Positions 49,228 to 57,683 are shown, numbered from the stretch's first letter. The stretch: 64,000 nt of DNA from WHSW01 sp963821025 (GCA_963821025.1 CAWGCG010000003.1:1054001-1118000), one strand, 5' to 3'. The notes: a model not told the origin generated them from the letters alone. Program-made: numbers and translations.

Positions 49228-50981
49228 GCCCGCCGACCGTCTCACCCGCCCGTCCGGAGGTCGTCACCCGCGGCGTCCCGGTCGCGCGCCAGGCCTGGAT
49301 CGAGCGCGCGACCAGTGCCGACCACAAGACGGTCGCCGAGATGTACATCGCGACCGCGCTCAGCTTGATCGCGCTCGCCGCGGTCGAGTTCGCGCTCCTG
49401 CGGATGCAGTTGATCGTTCCCCAAAACAGCCTGATCCAGCCGGAGATCTTCAATCGTCTGCTGACCACGGCCCCGGTCTCGCTCGTCGTCCTCGGCGTGA
49501 TCCCGCTCGCGCTCGGCCTGATCGGCTACATCGTGCCCCTGCAGATCGGCGCTCGCGGGGTCGCCCTGCCACGGCTGAACCAGTTCTCGTACTGGCTCTA
49601 TGTGGTCGGCGCGGCGGTGATCTACGGGAGCTTCCTCTACACCGCGCCTGACAGCGGAACGATCGGCCTGCCGGCGCTCTCGGACTCGGTCTTCTCCCCC
49701 TCGAACGGCGCCGACGCCTGGATCCTCGGGACCGCGCTGGCGGTCAGCGGCTTCGTCTGCTTTGCGATCAATCTGGTGGCCACCCTGCGGACCATGCGCG
49801 CCCCCGGCCTCGCCTGGCGACGGCTGCCGCTGTTCTCGTGGGCGGCGACGGTGATCGGCTACATGCTGTTGGTGATCGGGCCGTTGATGGTCGCCGCCCT
49901 GGTCATGCTCGAGATCGACCGTAGCTTCGACGGCGTCTTCTTCGACGCCGGCGAGGGCGGCGCGCCGCTCTTTTACGAGCACCTCGGCTACATCTTCTTC
50001 ACCGGCGCCTACATGATCCTGATCCTCGCCGCCGCGGGTGTGATCTCCGAGATCCTGCAGACGTTCGCGCGCAAGCCGATCTTCAGCCACCGCGCGGTCG
50101 CCTCCTCGTTCGTCGCAATCGGCGTGCTCGGCCCGCTCGCCTGGATGCAGAACATGTACATCGCGCCGCTGAACGAGGGCTGGACGCTGATGGCGATGGG
50201 CTTCGCCGTCGCCCTGATCGTTCCGATCGGAATCCTGATCTTCAACTGGATCGCGACGATCTGGGGCGGGACGCTGGAGCTGCGAGCCGCCACCTGGTAC
50301 GCGCTGATCGCGATCTCGACCATGGTCAGCGGACTCGCCGGCGAGCTCAGCTACTCGGTGATCCCTGTGGGCTGGGGGCTGGCCAACACGACCGCGAGCC
50401 AGGGCGACACCCTCTACGTGCTGATCGGCGCCGGAGCGATCGGAGGCTTCGCCGGGCTCCACTATTGGTTCCCGAAGCTCTGCGGACGGCTGCTCGGCGA
50501 GGGCCTCGGCAAGGGGGCCCTGGCGCTGATCTTCATCGGCATCAACCTCTACGTGGTGCCGATGTTCCTCGCCGGGCTCGAGGGCCAGCCCGTGGACATC
50601 TTCGAGTACTTCGAGGACAGCGGCGTCAGCGGCTACAACCTGATCGCCTCGCTCGGAGCCTTCGTCCTGGTCGTCGGGATCCTGCTCGAGCTCGCCAACG
50701 CGGCCCACAGCTGGCACAACGGGATCGTCGCCCGCGGCCACGACCCATGGCACGGGACGACGCTCGAGTGGTTCGCGCTCTCGCCGCCGCCACCGCACAA
50801 CTTCGACGCCGTCCCCGACGTCCGCAGCGCCGAGCCGCTAGAGGACATCCGCGAGTCGGTGCACCGCCGCGCTGAGGCGTTCGAGGCGCCGGCCCCGCTC
50901 GGGCCGACCCGCGAGCCCGTGCCCGCCGAGACCCCGTCCGACTCGGATCCGGATGACCGCGAAACTCCCTCGGTAGCCTGA
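49224..50981 (+). CDS. Cytochrome oxidase subunit I-like protein lacking all heme/CuB ligands
   Basis: 585 residues, about 12 helices, aligning along its length with the canonical subunit I at 59.2-61.2 kb (ADHKTVAEMYIAT, VPLQIGARGVALPRLNQFSY, LRTMRAPGLAWRRLPLFSW, GLHYWFPKL, DPWHGTTLEWFALSPPPPHN). By eye, the heme a ligand His is Ala83, the CuB His is Thr260, the cross-link Tyr is Met264, the CuB pair HH is Gln309-Asn310, and the two-His helix (VAHIHF) is shortened by six or seven residues and has none. The reading frame is intact and the codon use normal. An extended acidic C-terminal tail follows. It should be unable to bind heme or reduce oxygen; its role is unknown, possibly structural, regulatory or in heme A handling, as ctaA and ctaB follow directly. 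Confidence 0.93.
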   Translation: MSPPTVSPARPEVVTRGVPVARQAWIERATSADHKTVAEMYIATALSLIALAAVEFALLRMQLIVPQNSLIQPEIFNRLLTTAPVSLVVLGVIPLALGLIGYIVPLQIGARGVALPRLNQFSYWLYVVGAAVIYGSFLYTAPDSGTIGLPALSDSVFSPSNGADAWILGTALAVSGFVCFAINLVATLRTMRAPGLAWRRLPLFSWAATVIGYMLLVIGPLMVAALVMLEIDRSFDGVFFDAGEGGAPLFYEHLGYIFFTGAYMILILAAAGVISEILQTFARKPIFSHRAVASSFVAIGVLGPLAWMQNMYIAPLNEGWTLMAMGFAVALIVPIGILIFNWIATIWGGTLELRAATWYALIAISTMVSGLAGELSYSVIPVGWGLANTTASQGDTLYVLIGAGAIGGFAGLHYWFPKLCGRLLGEGLGKGALALIFIGINLYVVPMFLAGLEGQPVDIFEYFEDSGVSGYNLIASLGAFVLVVGILLELANAAHSWHNGIVARGHDPWHGTTLEWFALSPPPPHNFDAVPDVRSAEPLEDIRESVHRRAEAFEAPAPLGPTREPVPAETPSDSDPDDRETPSVA

Positions 50982-50986
50982 ACCAG

Positions 50987-52021
50987 ATGCAAGCAGCCAC
51001 GGTTCGTGGCGAGTCGGACGAGGTCCAGCTCGCCCGGTTTCGCCGCCTCCTCAGCCTGACGATCGTCGCCACCCTGGTACTGATCCTGGTCGGCGGGATC
51101 GTCCGGGTCAGCGACTCCGGGCTCGGCTGCGGGTCCGCGGGGTCGGGCACCAATGGGTGGCCGCTTTGCGAGGGCGGCCTGCTGCCGGCCGACTCGGCCG
51201 AGTCGGTGATCGAGTTCAGCCATCGCCTCGCCGCGACCGTGGTCGCGGTGCTGATCGCGCTGGTCGCCTGGCGCTCCGTCCGCAGCTTGCGAAGCCACCG
51301 CCTGCTCGTCCGCGGCTCGATCGCCGCCGGCGTCTTGGTGCTCGCCCAGGCCGCGCTCGGCGGTCTCACGGTCGAGCAGGGTCTCGAGGACGAGCTCGTC
51401 GCCGCCCACCTCGGCCTGGCGATGCTTCTGCTCGGCCTCTTGATCGTGCTTCGCCGCGGCTCTGAGACCGAGCTCGGGTCATCACCCCAGAGCGTTCGCG
51501 GCCTGCGCCCGCTCGCCCTCGTCACCGCCGGGCTGGTCTTGGCGACGATCGTCGCCGGCGGCTACGTGGCCGGGACCGAGTACCACGGGACCCCCGAGCC
51601 CGCCGCGGTCGGCGCCCACAGCGCCTGCGGCCAGGGCTGGAGCACCGACCAATTCCCCGGCTGCAACGGCCAGGGCGCGCTCTCCTTCGGCCAGTCGCGG
51701 CTCGCCGACATCCAGCTGACTCACCGGGCGCTCATGTACCTGACCACGATCTCGGTGATCGCGCTGGCGGCGCTGGCGTTGTGGCGGCGGGCGCCGAGCC
51801 GCGCCTTCTGGATCGCCGCGCTGATCTTGGCCGGCCAGGTCGCGCTCGGCGCGATCAATGTCTGGGCCGGAAAGCACGCCGGGCTGATCGTCGGCCACCT
51901 GGCTCTGGGCACCGCGCTCTGGGGCACGGTCGTCTACGCCGGCGCGACCCTGGTCCCGATCGCGGCGCCGGCCCAAAGCCGATCGCGTCAACCCGAGCCG
52001 GCCGGGGCGGTGACGGCCTGA
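50987..52021 (+). CDS. ctaA: Heme A synthase (COX15/CtaA family)
   Basis: 344 residues with eight helices. Histidines in helices: IEFSHRLAATVV, LVAAHLGLAML, IQLTHRALMYL and LIVGHLALGTAL (heme ligands), plus two extracellular Cys pairs (GLGCGSAG/WPLCEGG and SACGQGW/FPGCNGQG) seen in two-domain CtaA proteins. It oxidises heme O to heme A. It starts 5 nt after the subunit I-like gene. Confidence 0.94.
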   Translation: MQAATVRGESDEVQLARFRRLLSLTIVATLVLILVGGIVRVSDSGLGCGSAGSGTNGWPLCEGGLLPADSAESVIEFSHRLAATVVAVLIALVAWRSVRSLRSHRLLVRGSIAAGVLVLAQAALGGLTVEQGLEDELVAAHLGLAMLLLGLLIVLRRGSETELGSSPQSVRGLRPLALVTAGLVLATIVAGGYVAGTEYHGTPEPAAVGAHSACGQGWSTDQFPGCNGQGALSFGQSRLADIQLTHRALMYLTTISVIALAALALWRRAPSRAFWIAALILAGQVALGAINVWAGKHAGLIVGHLALGTALWGTVVYAGATLVPIAAPAQSRSRQPEPAGAVTA

Positions 52022-52034
52022 TCGCCGTGAGCGA

Positions 52035-52997
52035 ATGAGGAAGGCGACCACAACTGCTTCCGTCGATACCGGTCAGCTCGAGCGGGCGCCGGTCGGCGAG
52101 GCCCTGCGAGTCGGCAGCGAGCTCGGCGAGCGCACCCTGGTCGCGACGGTCCGCGACTACATCGCGCTGACCAAGCCGCGGATCATCTCCTTGCTGTTGT
52201 TGACGACGGTGGCGACGATGATCGTCGCCGACGGCTCCTTCCCGGCGATCTCGACTCTGCTGTGGACGATGCTGGGGGGCTACCTGGCGGCGGGCGGCGC
52301 CGGCGCGATCAATCACTATCTCGACCGCGACCGGGATGCGCGGATGGCGCGCACCCGGGAACGGCCGCTGGTCACCGGCCGGATCGAGCCGCGTCGCGGT
52401 CTCGCCTTCGGGATCGTCCTCGGCACGCTGGCCACCGTGCAGCTGGCGCTGACCGTGAACGTGCTGGCGGCGGCGCTCGCTCTCACCGGCCTGCTCGGGT
52501 ATGTCTGCCTCTACACGATCTGGCTCAAGCCGCTGACCCCGCAGAACATCGTCATCGGGGGGGCCGCCGGCGCGGTCCCGCCGTTGGTCGGCTGGGCTGC
52601 TGCCACCGGCGGCCTCGCGATCGAGGCGCTCTATCCGTTCGGGCTCGTCTTCTTGTGGACACCGCCCCACTTCTGGGCGCTGTCGCTGTTGATCAAGGAC
52701 GATTACGCGCGCACCGGCGTGCCGATGCTGCCGGTGGTCAAGGGCGAGCGAGCGACGCGGCGCCAGATCTGCGTCTACACGGTGATCCTGGTCGCCTTCA
52801 GCCTGGTGCCGGTTGCGACCGGCTTCCTCGGAGCGATCTACCTGGTCGCTGCCGTCGCCCTCGGAGCGGCCTTCACCGCGCTCGCCCTGCGCCTGTGGCA
52901 GGCGCCGTCGCGCGCCGCCGCCCTGCGCCTGTACCTGTCCTCGCTCGCCTACCTGGCGCTGCTCTTCTGCGCGATGGCCCTGGACCGGGTCATCTGA
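52035..52997 (+). CDS. ctaB: Protoheme IX farnesyltransferase (heme O synthase)
   Basis: 320 residues. UbiA-family motifs NHYLDRDRDARMARTRERPL (first Asp-rich motif) and a second in LLIKDDYARTGVPMLPVVKG; nine helices. It attaches farnesyl to heme B, producing heme O for CtaA. The N-terminal 35 residues are hydrophilic. The intact ctaA-ctaB pair shows that the host makes heme A, presumably for the canonical oxidase at 59-62 kb. Confidence 0.96.
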   Translation: MRKATTTASVDTGQLERAPVGEALRVGSELGERTLVATVRDYIALTKPRIISLLLLTTVATMIVADGSFPAISTLLWTMLGGYLAAGGAGAINHYLDRDRDARMARTRERPLVTGRIEPRRGLAFGIVLGTLATVQLALTVNVLAAALALTGLLGYVCLYTIWLKPLTPQNIVIGGAAGAVPPLVGWAAATGGLAIEALYPFGLVFLWTPPHFWALSLLIKDDYARTGVPMLPVVKGERATRRQICVYTVILVAFSLVPVATGFLGAIYLVAAVALGAAFTALALRLWQAPSRAAALRLYLSSLAYLALLFCAMALDRVI

Positions 52998-53009
52998 TTG
53001 AATCGAGCC

Positions 53010-53120
53010 ATGGACCGCGACCGCGCCGGCTCTGCGATCTCCTCGGGGCTGCTCGCCGCCTCGATCGCCGTCGGGGTGTTCGGGCTCTGCTTCTTCATCG
53101 CGATCGTCTACATCGGCTGA
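53010..53120 (+). CDS. Small single-helix membrane protein (36 aa)
   Basis: ATG 53010, 12 nt after ctaB; stop TGA overlaps the next ATG (TGATG). MDRDRAGSAISSGLLAASIA then VGVFGLCFFIAIVYIG: a hydrophilic start and one transmembrane helix, the size of accessory oxidase subunits such as subunit IV-like peptides. Too short for homology recognition. Confidence 0.65.
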   Translation: MDRDRAGSAISSGLLAASIAVGVFGLCFFIAIVYIG

Positions 53121-53395
53121 TGGCGGATCGCGAGACGAACGGCTCCGAGCCGACCGAGCTGCTCTACCTGCCGCGCTCCGCCTGGGACGCGCCGCTGCTC
53201 GCGGTCGGGCTAGGCGGGGTGATCGTCTCGCTGTTCACCTGGTGGCCCTACGGCGTCGTCGGGGCGATCGTCGCCCTGTTCGGCCTCGTCGGCTGGATCC
53301 GCGACTCGCGCCGCGACTACGAGCGGCTTCCGCGGCGCCAGCGGCTGAGCACCGCGGTGATCCCCGCGGTGCCGCTGAAGCGGCCGAGCAAGTAG
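53120..53395 (+). CDS. Small two-helix membrane protein, oxidase-associated
   Basis: 91 residues. LYLPRSAWDAPLLAVGLGGV then two hydrophobic segments (VGLGGVIVSLFTWWPYG, VVGAIVALFGLVGWI) and a basic tail (RDSRRDYERLPRRQRLS). Resembles the small proteins located after oxidase genes in this lineage, but the family is not certain. Last gene of the 47.3-53.4 kb unit. Confidence 0.7.
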   Translation: MADRETNGSEPTELLYLPRSAWDAPLLAVGLGGVIVSLFTWWPYGVVGAIVALFGLVGWIRDSRRDYERLPRRQRLSTAVIPAVPLKRPSK

Positions 53396-53738
53396 CTCGA
53401 GCGACGCGCTGGTTCGGGCGCGGGTGGCGCTCCGCACCCGGCATGCTTGCGGCCGGGGTCGGCGCTCGGATTGGAGGAGGCGGGTCCTATCAGGCTGCCC
53501 GCTCATCCGCCCGGCGTGGGTCGGGTCGGGCTGGGCGCGCTTCCTCGGCGCGTCCCCCCGGCCAGCTTCCCGAGCACGACGCTCCCGCCGCCAGGCGCAG
53601 CCATCACGCCGAGCGGTGGTCGAGGCGGCGCCCGGGGCCGTGGCTCCTCTCGGGCCCGGGTCGCGCGCCGCCTACTCGTACTCGCCGAGCGGCGTAGAGT
53701 CCAGGTGAACTGACACGGAGCGAGCAAGGGAGCAGTCG
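53396..53738. other. Intergenic region without recognised gene
   Basis: 343 bp of GC-rich sequence. Short ORFs exist in several frames but none has a ribosome site with normal composition, and no tRNA or clear terminator is seen. The last 40 bp contain the AGGGAG ribosome site of the following gene. Confidence 0.6.
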
Positions 53739-54044
53739 ATGATCGGTGCCGCAATCGTGGGATTCCTGGCCGGTGTGATTGGGCGCGTGATCATGCCGGG
53801 CGATCCGTTCCATGGGATGAGCGGCCCGAAGTCCTGGGGCGTCTCGGTGCTCATTGGCCTCGCCGGGGCCGCGCTCGGCTACCTGATCTTCACCGTCGGG
53901 CTCGGCATCGGCGACACCGACGTCTTCGATTTCGGAGGGATCATCGGCGCGATCATCGGCGTTGTGATAGTCCTCGCCATCGCGGGTGCGGTGATGAAGA
54001 ACCGGGGCGGCCCGACGACGCACTCAGGGCCCACACCTACCTGA
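53739..54044 (+). CDS. GlsB/YeaQ/YmgE family stress-response membrane protein
   Basis: 101 residues. GFLAGVIGRVIMPGDPFHGM is the family signature (GxxAGxxAxxxxxG), then two further glycine-rich helices (SVLIGLAGAALGYLIFTVGL, GGIIGAIIGVVIVLAIAGAV). Transglycosylase-associated type; general-stress role inferred from the family. Good ribosome site AGGGAG 8 nt upstream. Confidence 0.9.
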   Translation: MIGAAIVGFLAGVIGRVIMPGDPFHGMSGPKSWGVSVLIGLAGAALGYLIFTVGLGIGDTDVFDFGGIIGAIIGVVIVLAIAGAVMKNRGGPTTHSGPTPT

Positions 54045-54265
54045 TCGTGCGCTTTTGACCCGGCGTCCCGGTCGAGCACGAGCTGCCAGACCCTCCCCCA
54101 GGCCCCCTTCGCGGCCCTCCTAACACCTCGCTCCCCTATTCCGCAGCCCGGCGGGATCCTGAGCCCGATTTAGCCCGGGACTGGCAGGTTTGTCCGCCAC
54201 ATCGCCGAAGATAGCTCGCGCACCTCGGACGGTCAGGTCTTCGACCCGGTAACAAGGAGCAGCCA

Positions 54266-54697
54266 ATGGAACAATCACATTCAGCTCGGTCAGTCGAACA
54301 ATCCGGTTCAAGTCGGCCCAGCGACTCCGGTTGGGCGGCCTTCGCAGGGGTAGTCATGTTCATCATCGGGTCCCTCGACGCACTATGGGGTCTGGGCGGG
54401 GTACTCAACGACGACATCGTCGTCGTCGGTGGCCACGGAGCCATCGTTGCTGACATCACGCTCTGGGGCTGGGTGCATCTGATCCTCGGCTCGCTCGTCG
54501 CCCTCACCGGGCTCGGACTGCTCCTGGGCAACGAAGCTGCCCGATGGCTCGGGGTCTTCTTGCTCACCGTCAACGCGATACTGCAGATCGTCTGGTTCCC
54601 GGCAGCGCCGCTGTGGGCCTTCCTGATCATCATCCTCGACGTGACGATCATCTACCAGCTGACCGCCCGATGGGGTGCGCAAGCTCGCTGGGACTGA
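54266..54697 (+). CDS. DUF7144-type four-helix membrane protein
   Basis: 143 residues. After a hydrophilic N-terminus, SGWAAFAGVVMFIIGSLDAL, WGWVHLILGSLVALTGLGLL, RWLGVFLLTVNAILQIVWFP and PLWAFLIIILDVTIIYQLTA give four helices with the W-x-W-x-H pattern of DUF7144. Function unknown; common in actinobacteria. AAGGAG lies 7 nt upstream of the ATG. Confidence 0.85.
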   Translation: MEQSHSARSVEQSGSSRPSDSGWAAFAGVVMFIIGSLDALWGLGGVLNDDIVVVGGHGAIVADITLWGWVHLILGSLVALTGLGLLLGNEAARWLGVFLLTVNAILQIVWFPAAPLWAFLIIILDVTIIYQLTARWGAQARWD

Positions 54698-54854
54698 CCA
54701 GAACCGAACCGGCTGAGGCCCAGGTCGTTCCCGGTCGGCTCCCACTCGAGCGGCTCCAGGAATCGCGTGAGCTCGAGGCTCGTGGCCGGGAGTCCGAGCG
54801 GGCTTGCCCGTGCACCCGGCGCCCGGATCTCGACAGACCGCTTCTGGTCCGGAG

Positions 54855-55277
54855 CTAAGCCGCCGACTGCTCGGAGCCCGGCGACTCCATCCCCGAGGTC
54901 GCGCCCTCGGAGGTCCAGACCCGGACGATGTCGCGCATCGAGAGCACCCCGACGAGCTCGCCGCGGTCGACCACCACCAGGTGGCGGATGTGGCGGCGCG
55001 ACATCTCGACCGCCGCGCGCTCAAGGCTCCACTCGGGTGCGGCCGAGATCACCGTCTCGCTCATGTGGTCGGCGACGCGCTCGGAGTCGGGGTCCTCACC
55101 GGCTCCGAGCGAGTTGAGGATGTCGCGCTCGGAGACGATCCGCGGGCCTGGCTCCTCGTCGCCGATGACGACCGCCGCGCCGACGCCCCTCTCGCTCATC
55201 CGCTTCGCCGCCTCGCGCAGGGTGTGCCCCGGGCCCAGGGTGAGCACGACGCTCGTCATACCCTCACGAACTTCCAT
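54855..55277 (-). CDS. Two-CBS-domain protein
   Basis: 140 residues with a pair of CBS modules: LREAAKRMSERGVGAAVVIG then IVSERDILNSL, and LERAAVEMSRRHIRHLVVVD then LVGVLSMRDIVRV. Free-standing CBS pairs bind adenine nucleotides and act as energy sensors. No partner domain is fused. Divergent from the diheme cytochrome gene. Confidence 0.92.
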   Translation of the reverse strand: MEVREGMTSVVLTLGPGHTLREAAKRMSERGVGAAVVIGDEEPGPRIVSERDILNSLGAGEDPDSERVADHMSETVISAAPEWSLERAAVEMSRRHIRHLVVVDRGELVGVLSMRDIVRVWTSEGATSGMESPGSEQSAA

Positions 55278-55389
55278 CCGGCGAGGCTCCTCAAGCTCAC
55301 GGGTAGCTAGTGCAGATCGGCGCGAACCCTACCCGATCGAGGGGTTCACGCGGACCGGCCCAGCCTCGCCGCCAGATAGGATTTGATCC

Positions 55390-56094
55390 GTGCCGAGTCT
55401 CCGTCTTCGCAGGCAGGGATGCGTCCGCTCGGGCGCTCTCGCAATCGCCCTGATCGGGCTCTCGGTGCTCGTCGGTTGCGACGCTTCGGAGAACGCCGAC
55501 ACCGAGCGCGGGCGCCAGCTCTTCCTCTCCAACTGCGGCACCTGCCACACGCTCGCACAAGCCGGCAGCAGCGCGAACGTCGGCCCCAACCTGGACGCGG
55601 CCTTCTACTCCGCCCGCGCCGACGGAATGGACAACGACACGATCGAGGGCGTCGTCCAGACCCAGATCGCCGCTCCGCGCGAGGTCGAGCAGGGCGTCCC
55701 GAACTACGAGCAGGTCTACATGCCCGCCGACCTGGTCAGCGGACAGGACGCCGAGGACGTCGCCGCCTACGTCGCCAGCGTCGCCGGCGTGCCCGGGGCG
55801 AAGCCGCCCGAGCTGGCCCCCGACCAGTTGTTCACCGAGAAGTGCGGGATCTGCCACGCGTTCAAGGCCGCCGGGACGGCCGGCGGGGTTGGTCCGGACC
55901 TCGACGAGGCGCTCGCCGGCAAGGACGCCGCCTACATCGAGAAACAGATCGTCGACCCCAACTCGGAGATCGCCCCGGGCTACCAACCCGACGTCATGCC
56001 GCAGGACTTCGGCACCTCGCTGACGCCGAAGGACCTCAAGGGCCTGGTCGACTACCTGCTCGACCCGAGCAGCGCCAAGGGCTCGGGCAACTAA
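55390..56094 (+). CDS. Diheme c-type cytochrome lipoprotein
   Basis: 234 residues from GTG 55390. Lipobox LSVLVGC (Cys30) implies membrane anchoring outside the cell. Two cytochrome c domains: CGTCH at 49-53 and CGICH at 152-156, with likely Met ligands in QVYMPADL and DVMPQDF. It could carry electrons to the canonical ctaC, since it lies in the same neighbourhood. Convergent with a small membrane gene, overlapping by 4 nt. Confidence 0.93.
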   Translation: MPSLRLRRQGCVRSGALAIALIGLSVLVGCDASENADTERGRQLFLSNCGTCHTLAQAGSSANVGPNLDAAFYSARADGMDNDTIEGVVQTQIAAPREVEQGVPNYEQVYMPADLVSGQDAEDVAAYVASVAGVPGAKPPELAPDQLFTEKCGICHAFKAAGTAGGVGPDLDEALAGKDAAYIEKQIVDPNSEIAPGYQPDVMPQDFGTSLTPKDLKGLVDYLLDPSSAKGSGN

Positions 56095-56264
56095 CCGTTG
56101 CCGTCGGCCTCGCTCGGGTCGCTCACCAGCCGCCGAATGACCCAGTAGACCGCGTAGCCGAGCTCGGCGAGGAGCAGGATCGCCGCCGGCAGCGGGCCGA
56201 TCAGCAGGCCGAGCGCGATCACGGGCAGCGCCGCGATCGCCACGATCACGAGCACCCGGAACAT
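56091..56264 (-). CDS. Small membrane protein (57 aa), formerly next to ctaE
   Basis: From ATG 56264: MFRVLVIVAIAALPVIALGL then LIGPLPAAILLLAELGYAVYWVIRR, one or two helices, and an acidic tail. Its upstream flank is the duplicated 3' end of ctaE, so before the insertion it was directly downstream of ctaE and probably part of the oxidase operon. Longer in-frame ORF upstream is ctaE debris. Confidence 0.7.
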   Translation of the reverse strand: MFRVLVIVAIAALPVIALGLLIGPLPAAILLLAELGYAVYWVIRRLVSDPSEADGNG

Positions 56265-56304
56265 CGCCGCCTCGCTGCGCAGGGGGTTGTTGGAGGCGCT
56301 GCTC

Positions 56305-56341
56305 AGAGGATGTAGACGACCGTGAAGACGATGATCCACAT
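56305..56341 (-). repeat. Duplicated 3' end of ctaE (37 bp, one mismatch)
   Basis: Matches 57686-57722 at 36 of 37 positions. It encodes the last residues of subunit III (MWIIVFTVVYIL without the start of the gene) and stops with TGA at 56303. The two copies bound a 1.34-kb segment with a DMT transporter. The pattern is that of att sites of an element integrated in a gene 3' end. Confidence 0.88.
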
Positions 56342-56436
56342 TATCCGGTCATGGCTTTACAAAGCAAAGTATCGCTTGTCCAAGCCGTTTTCGTGGTCAC
56401 CTGGGGTCGCTTCGGGTCGCTGACTCGGTGCATTAA

Positions 56437-56454
56437 TTGTCCCACCGTTGTCCC
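56437..56454. repeat. TTGTCCC direct repeat, 11-bp period
   Basis: TTGTCCC at 56437-56443 and 56448-56454, followed by GCAGGG, about 96 bp inside the segment bounded by the ctaE repeats. Similar in layout to 27624-27643. Confidence 0.5.
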
Positions 56455-56609
56455 GCAGGGCTCGGCTCGGGCGCTCCTCGCTCGCTGGCGCGCCCGTCAG
56501 CACGGGTAGCGAAATACTTGCTCCTCGTCCGAAGCGCAAGGGTGTACGGAGTGACCGGTACTCGAGTTCGGGCCCTGACTTCGGGGATCACCAGGAGGCG
56601 GTGGGCGGC

Positions 56610-57491
56610 GTGATCGCGGGACTCGCCCTCGCGTTGGCGTCGGCCGCTGCGACGAGCATCGCGTTCCTGTTCAAGCACCGCGGGGCGATCCTCGCGCCGC
56701 CGGTACGCGTTCGACACCCGGTGCGCAGCGCGACCGACCTCTTTCGCTCCAGATGGTTTGCGGTGGGCTGGGCCGTGGCGGTCGGCGCGTGGGCGCTTCA
56801 TGTCGGCGCGCTGGCGCTGGCGCCGCTGTCGGTTGTGCAGGCGGTGCTCTCGGGAGGTCTCGTCTTCCTGGCCGTCTTCGCCGAGCGCTTCTTCGGCTTC
56901 CGGCTTGGACGCCGCCAGTGGGCCGGCGTAACCGTTACGGCGGCAGGGCTCGCGGTGATCGGGCTGACCTCGGGGCGCGACGGCGGCGCGCAGCCGGATT
57001 ACGCCGTAGCCGCCTTGATCGCGATCGAGTGCGGCGTCCTAGCACTAGGTGTCGCGATCGCCGTTCCATCGATCCACCGCCGCGCACCGCCAGCAGCGCA
57101 GGGCCTGCTCCTCGGAGCCACCGCCGGCGCCCTGTTCGGCGTCTCCGACATCGCGATCAAATTCCTGGTCGACGACACTGCCAGCGGCGTGCTCGAGTTG
57201 GTCAGCCCATGGACGGCGGCGACGCTGATCGCCTCGGTTGTTGCCTTCTACACCTCGGCCCGGGCTCTGCAGATCGGCCCGGGCGTCGAGGTCATCGCCA
57301 TCACCTCGGTAGCGGCGAACCTCACCGCGATCATCGGCGGCATCCTTGTCTTTCGAGACCCGATCGGCACCGGGACGCTTGAGATCACCGGGCGGATGCT
57401 CGCGTTCTGTCTCGTGCTCTTCGGCGCCGCCCTGATCCCCGCCCCGGTCCGAGCCGGCGATCGATCACCTAATGCCGCCGAGGAGCCATGA
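56610..57491 (+). CDS. DMT/EamA-type membrane transporter within an insertion
   Basis: About 293 residues from GTG 56610 (GTG 56601 is only 2 nt from AGGAGG). Nine or ten helices: IAGLALALASAAATSIAFLF, AVGWAVAVGAWALHVGALAL, LAPLSVVQAVLSGGLVFLAV and AANLTAIIGGILVFRDPIGT. LSVVQAVLSGG is like the NIPA/DMT group of magnesium or metabolite transporters. It is the only clear gene of the segment between the two ctaE 3'-end copies. Confidence 0.85.
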   Translation: MIAGLALALASAAATSIAFLFKHRGAILAPPVRVRHPVRSATDLFRSRWFAVGWAVAVGAWALHVGALALAPLSVVQAVLSGGLVFLAVFAERFFGFRLGRRQWAGVTVTAAGLAVIGLTSGRDGGAQPDYAVAALIAIECGVLALGVAIAVPSIHRRAPPAAQGLLLGATAGALFGVSDIAIKFLVDDTASGVLELVSPWTAATLIASVVAFYTSARALQIGPGVEVIAITSVAANLTAIIGGILVFRDPIGTGTLEITGRMLAFCLVLFGAALIPAPVRAGDRSPNAAEEP

Positions 57492-57683
57492 TCCGAGTCG
57501 CCAGTGTTGCGCGCCTCGCATGAACCGTCGCTTCTGCTCGCGCGTGGAGCGGAAGTAGTGCTTTCCATGCAATCCGCAACCCCGTTCGGAGGGCTAGGCC
57601 CCTTGGGGTTTGACGGTTCGCACCGCCTCCTCTGCCCTCTCGGTCCCCGCGGTCAGGTAGGCGTCGAGCGGGGTCGCGGCTGT

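Noticed and set aside
49242..50798. 518-codon minus-strand ORF opposite the oxidase-like subunit I
   Set aside because: Composition dominated by Asp, Arg, His and Gln without hydrophobic order; the plus strand has helices and homology.
48304..50981. Interpretation of the oxidase-like pair as a quinol oxidase or NO reductase
   Set aside because: Quinol oxidases lack CuA but keep all subunit I ligands, and NO reductases keep the histidines; here the subunit I histidines are missing too.
48304..50981. Interpretation of the oxidase-like pair as ordinary pseudogenes
   Set aside because: No stop or frameshift in 2.7 kb, intact helices and conserved structural motifs, tight coupling with ctaA-ctaB.
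53396..53738. Possible small genes in the gap before the YeaQ-type gene
   Set aside because: Several short overlapping ORFs, none with a ribosome site or convincing composition.
54544..54858. 104-codon plus-strand ORF after the DUF7144 gene
   Set aside because: Starts inside the DUF7144 gene in another frame, Arg-rich, no ribosome site or homology.
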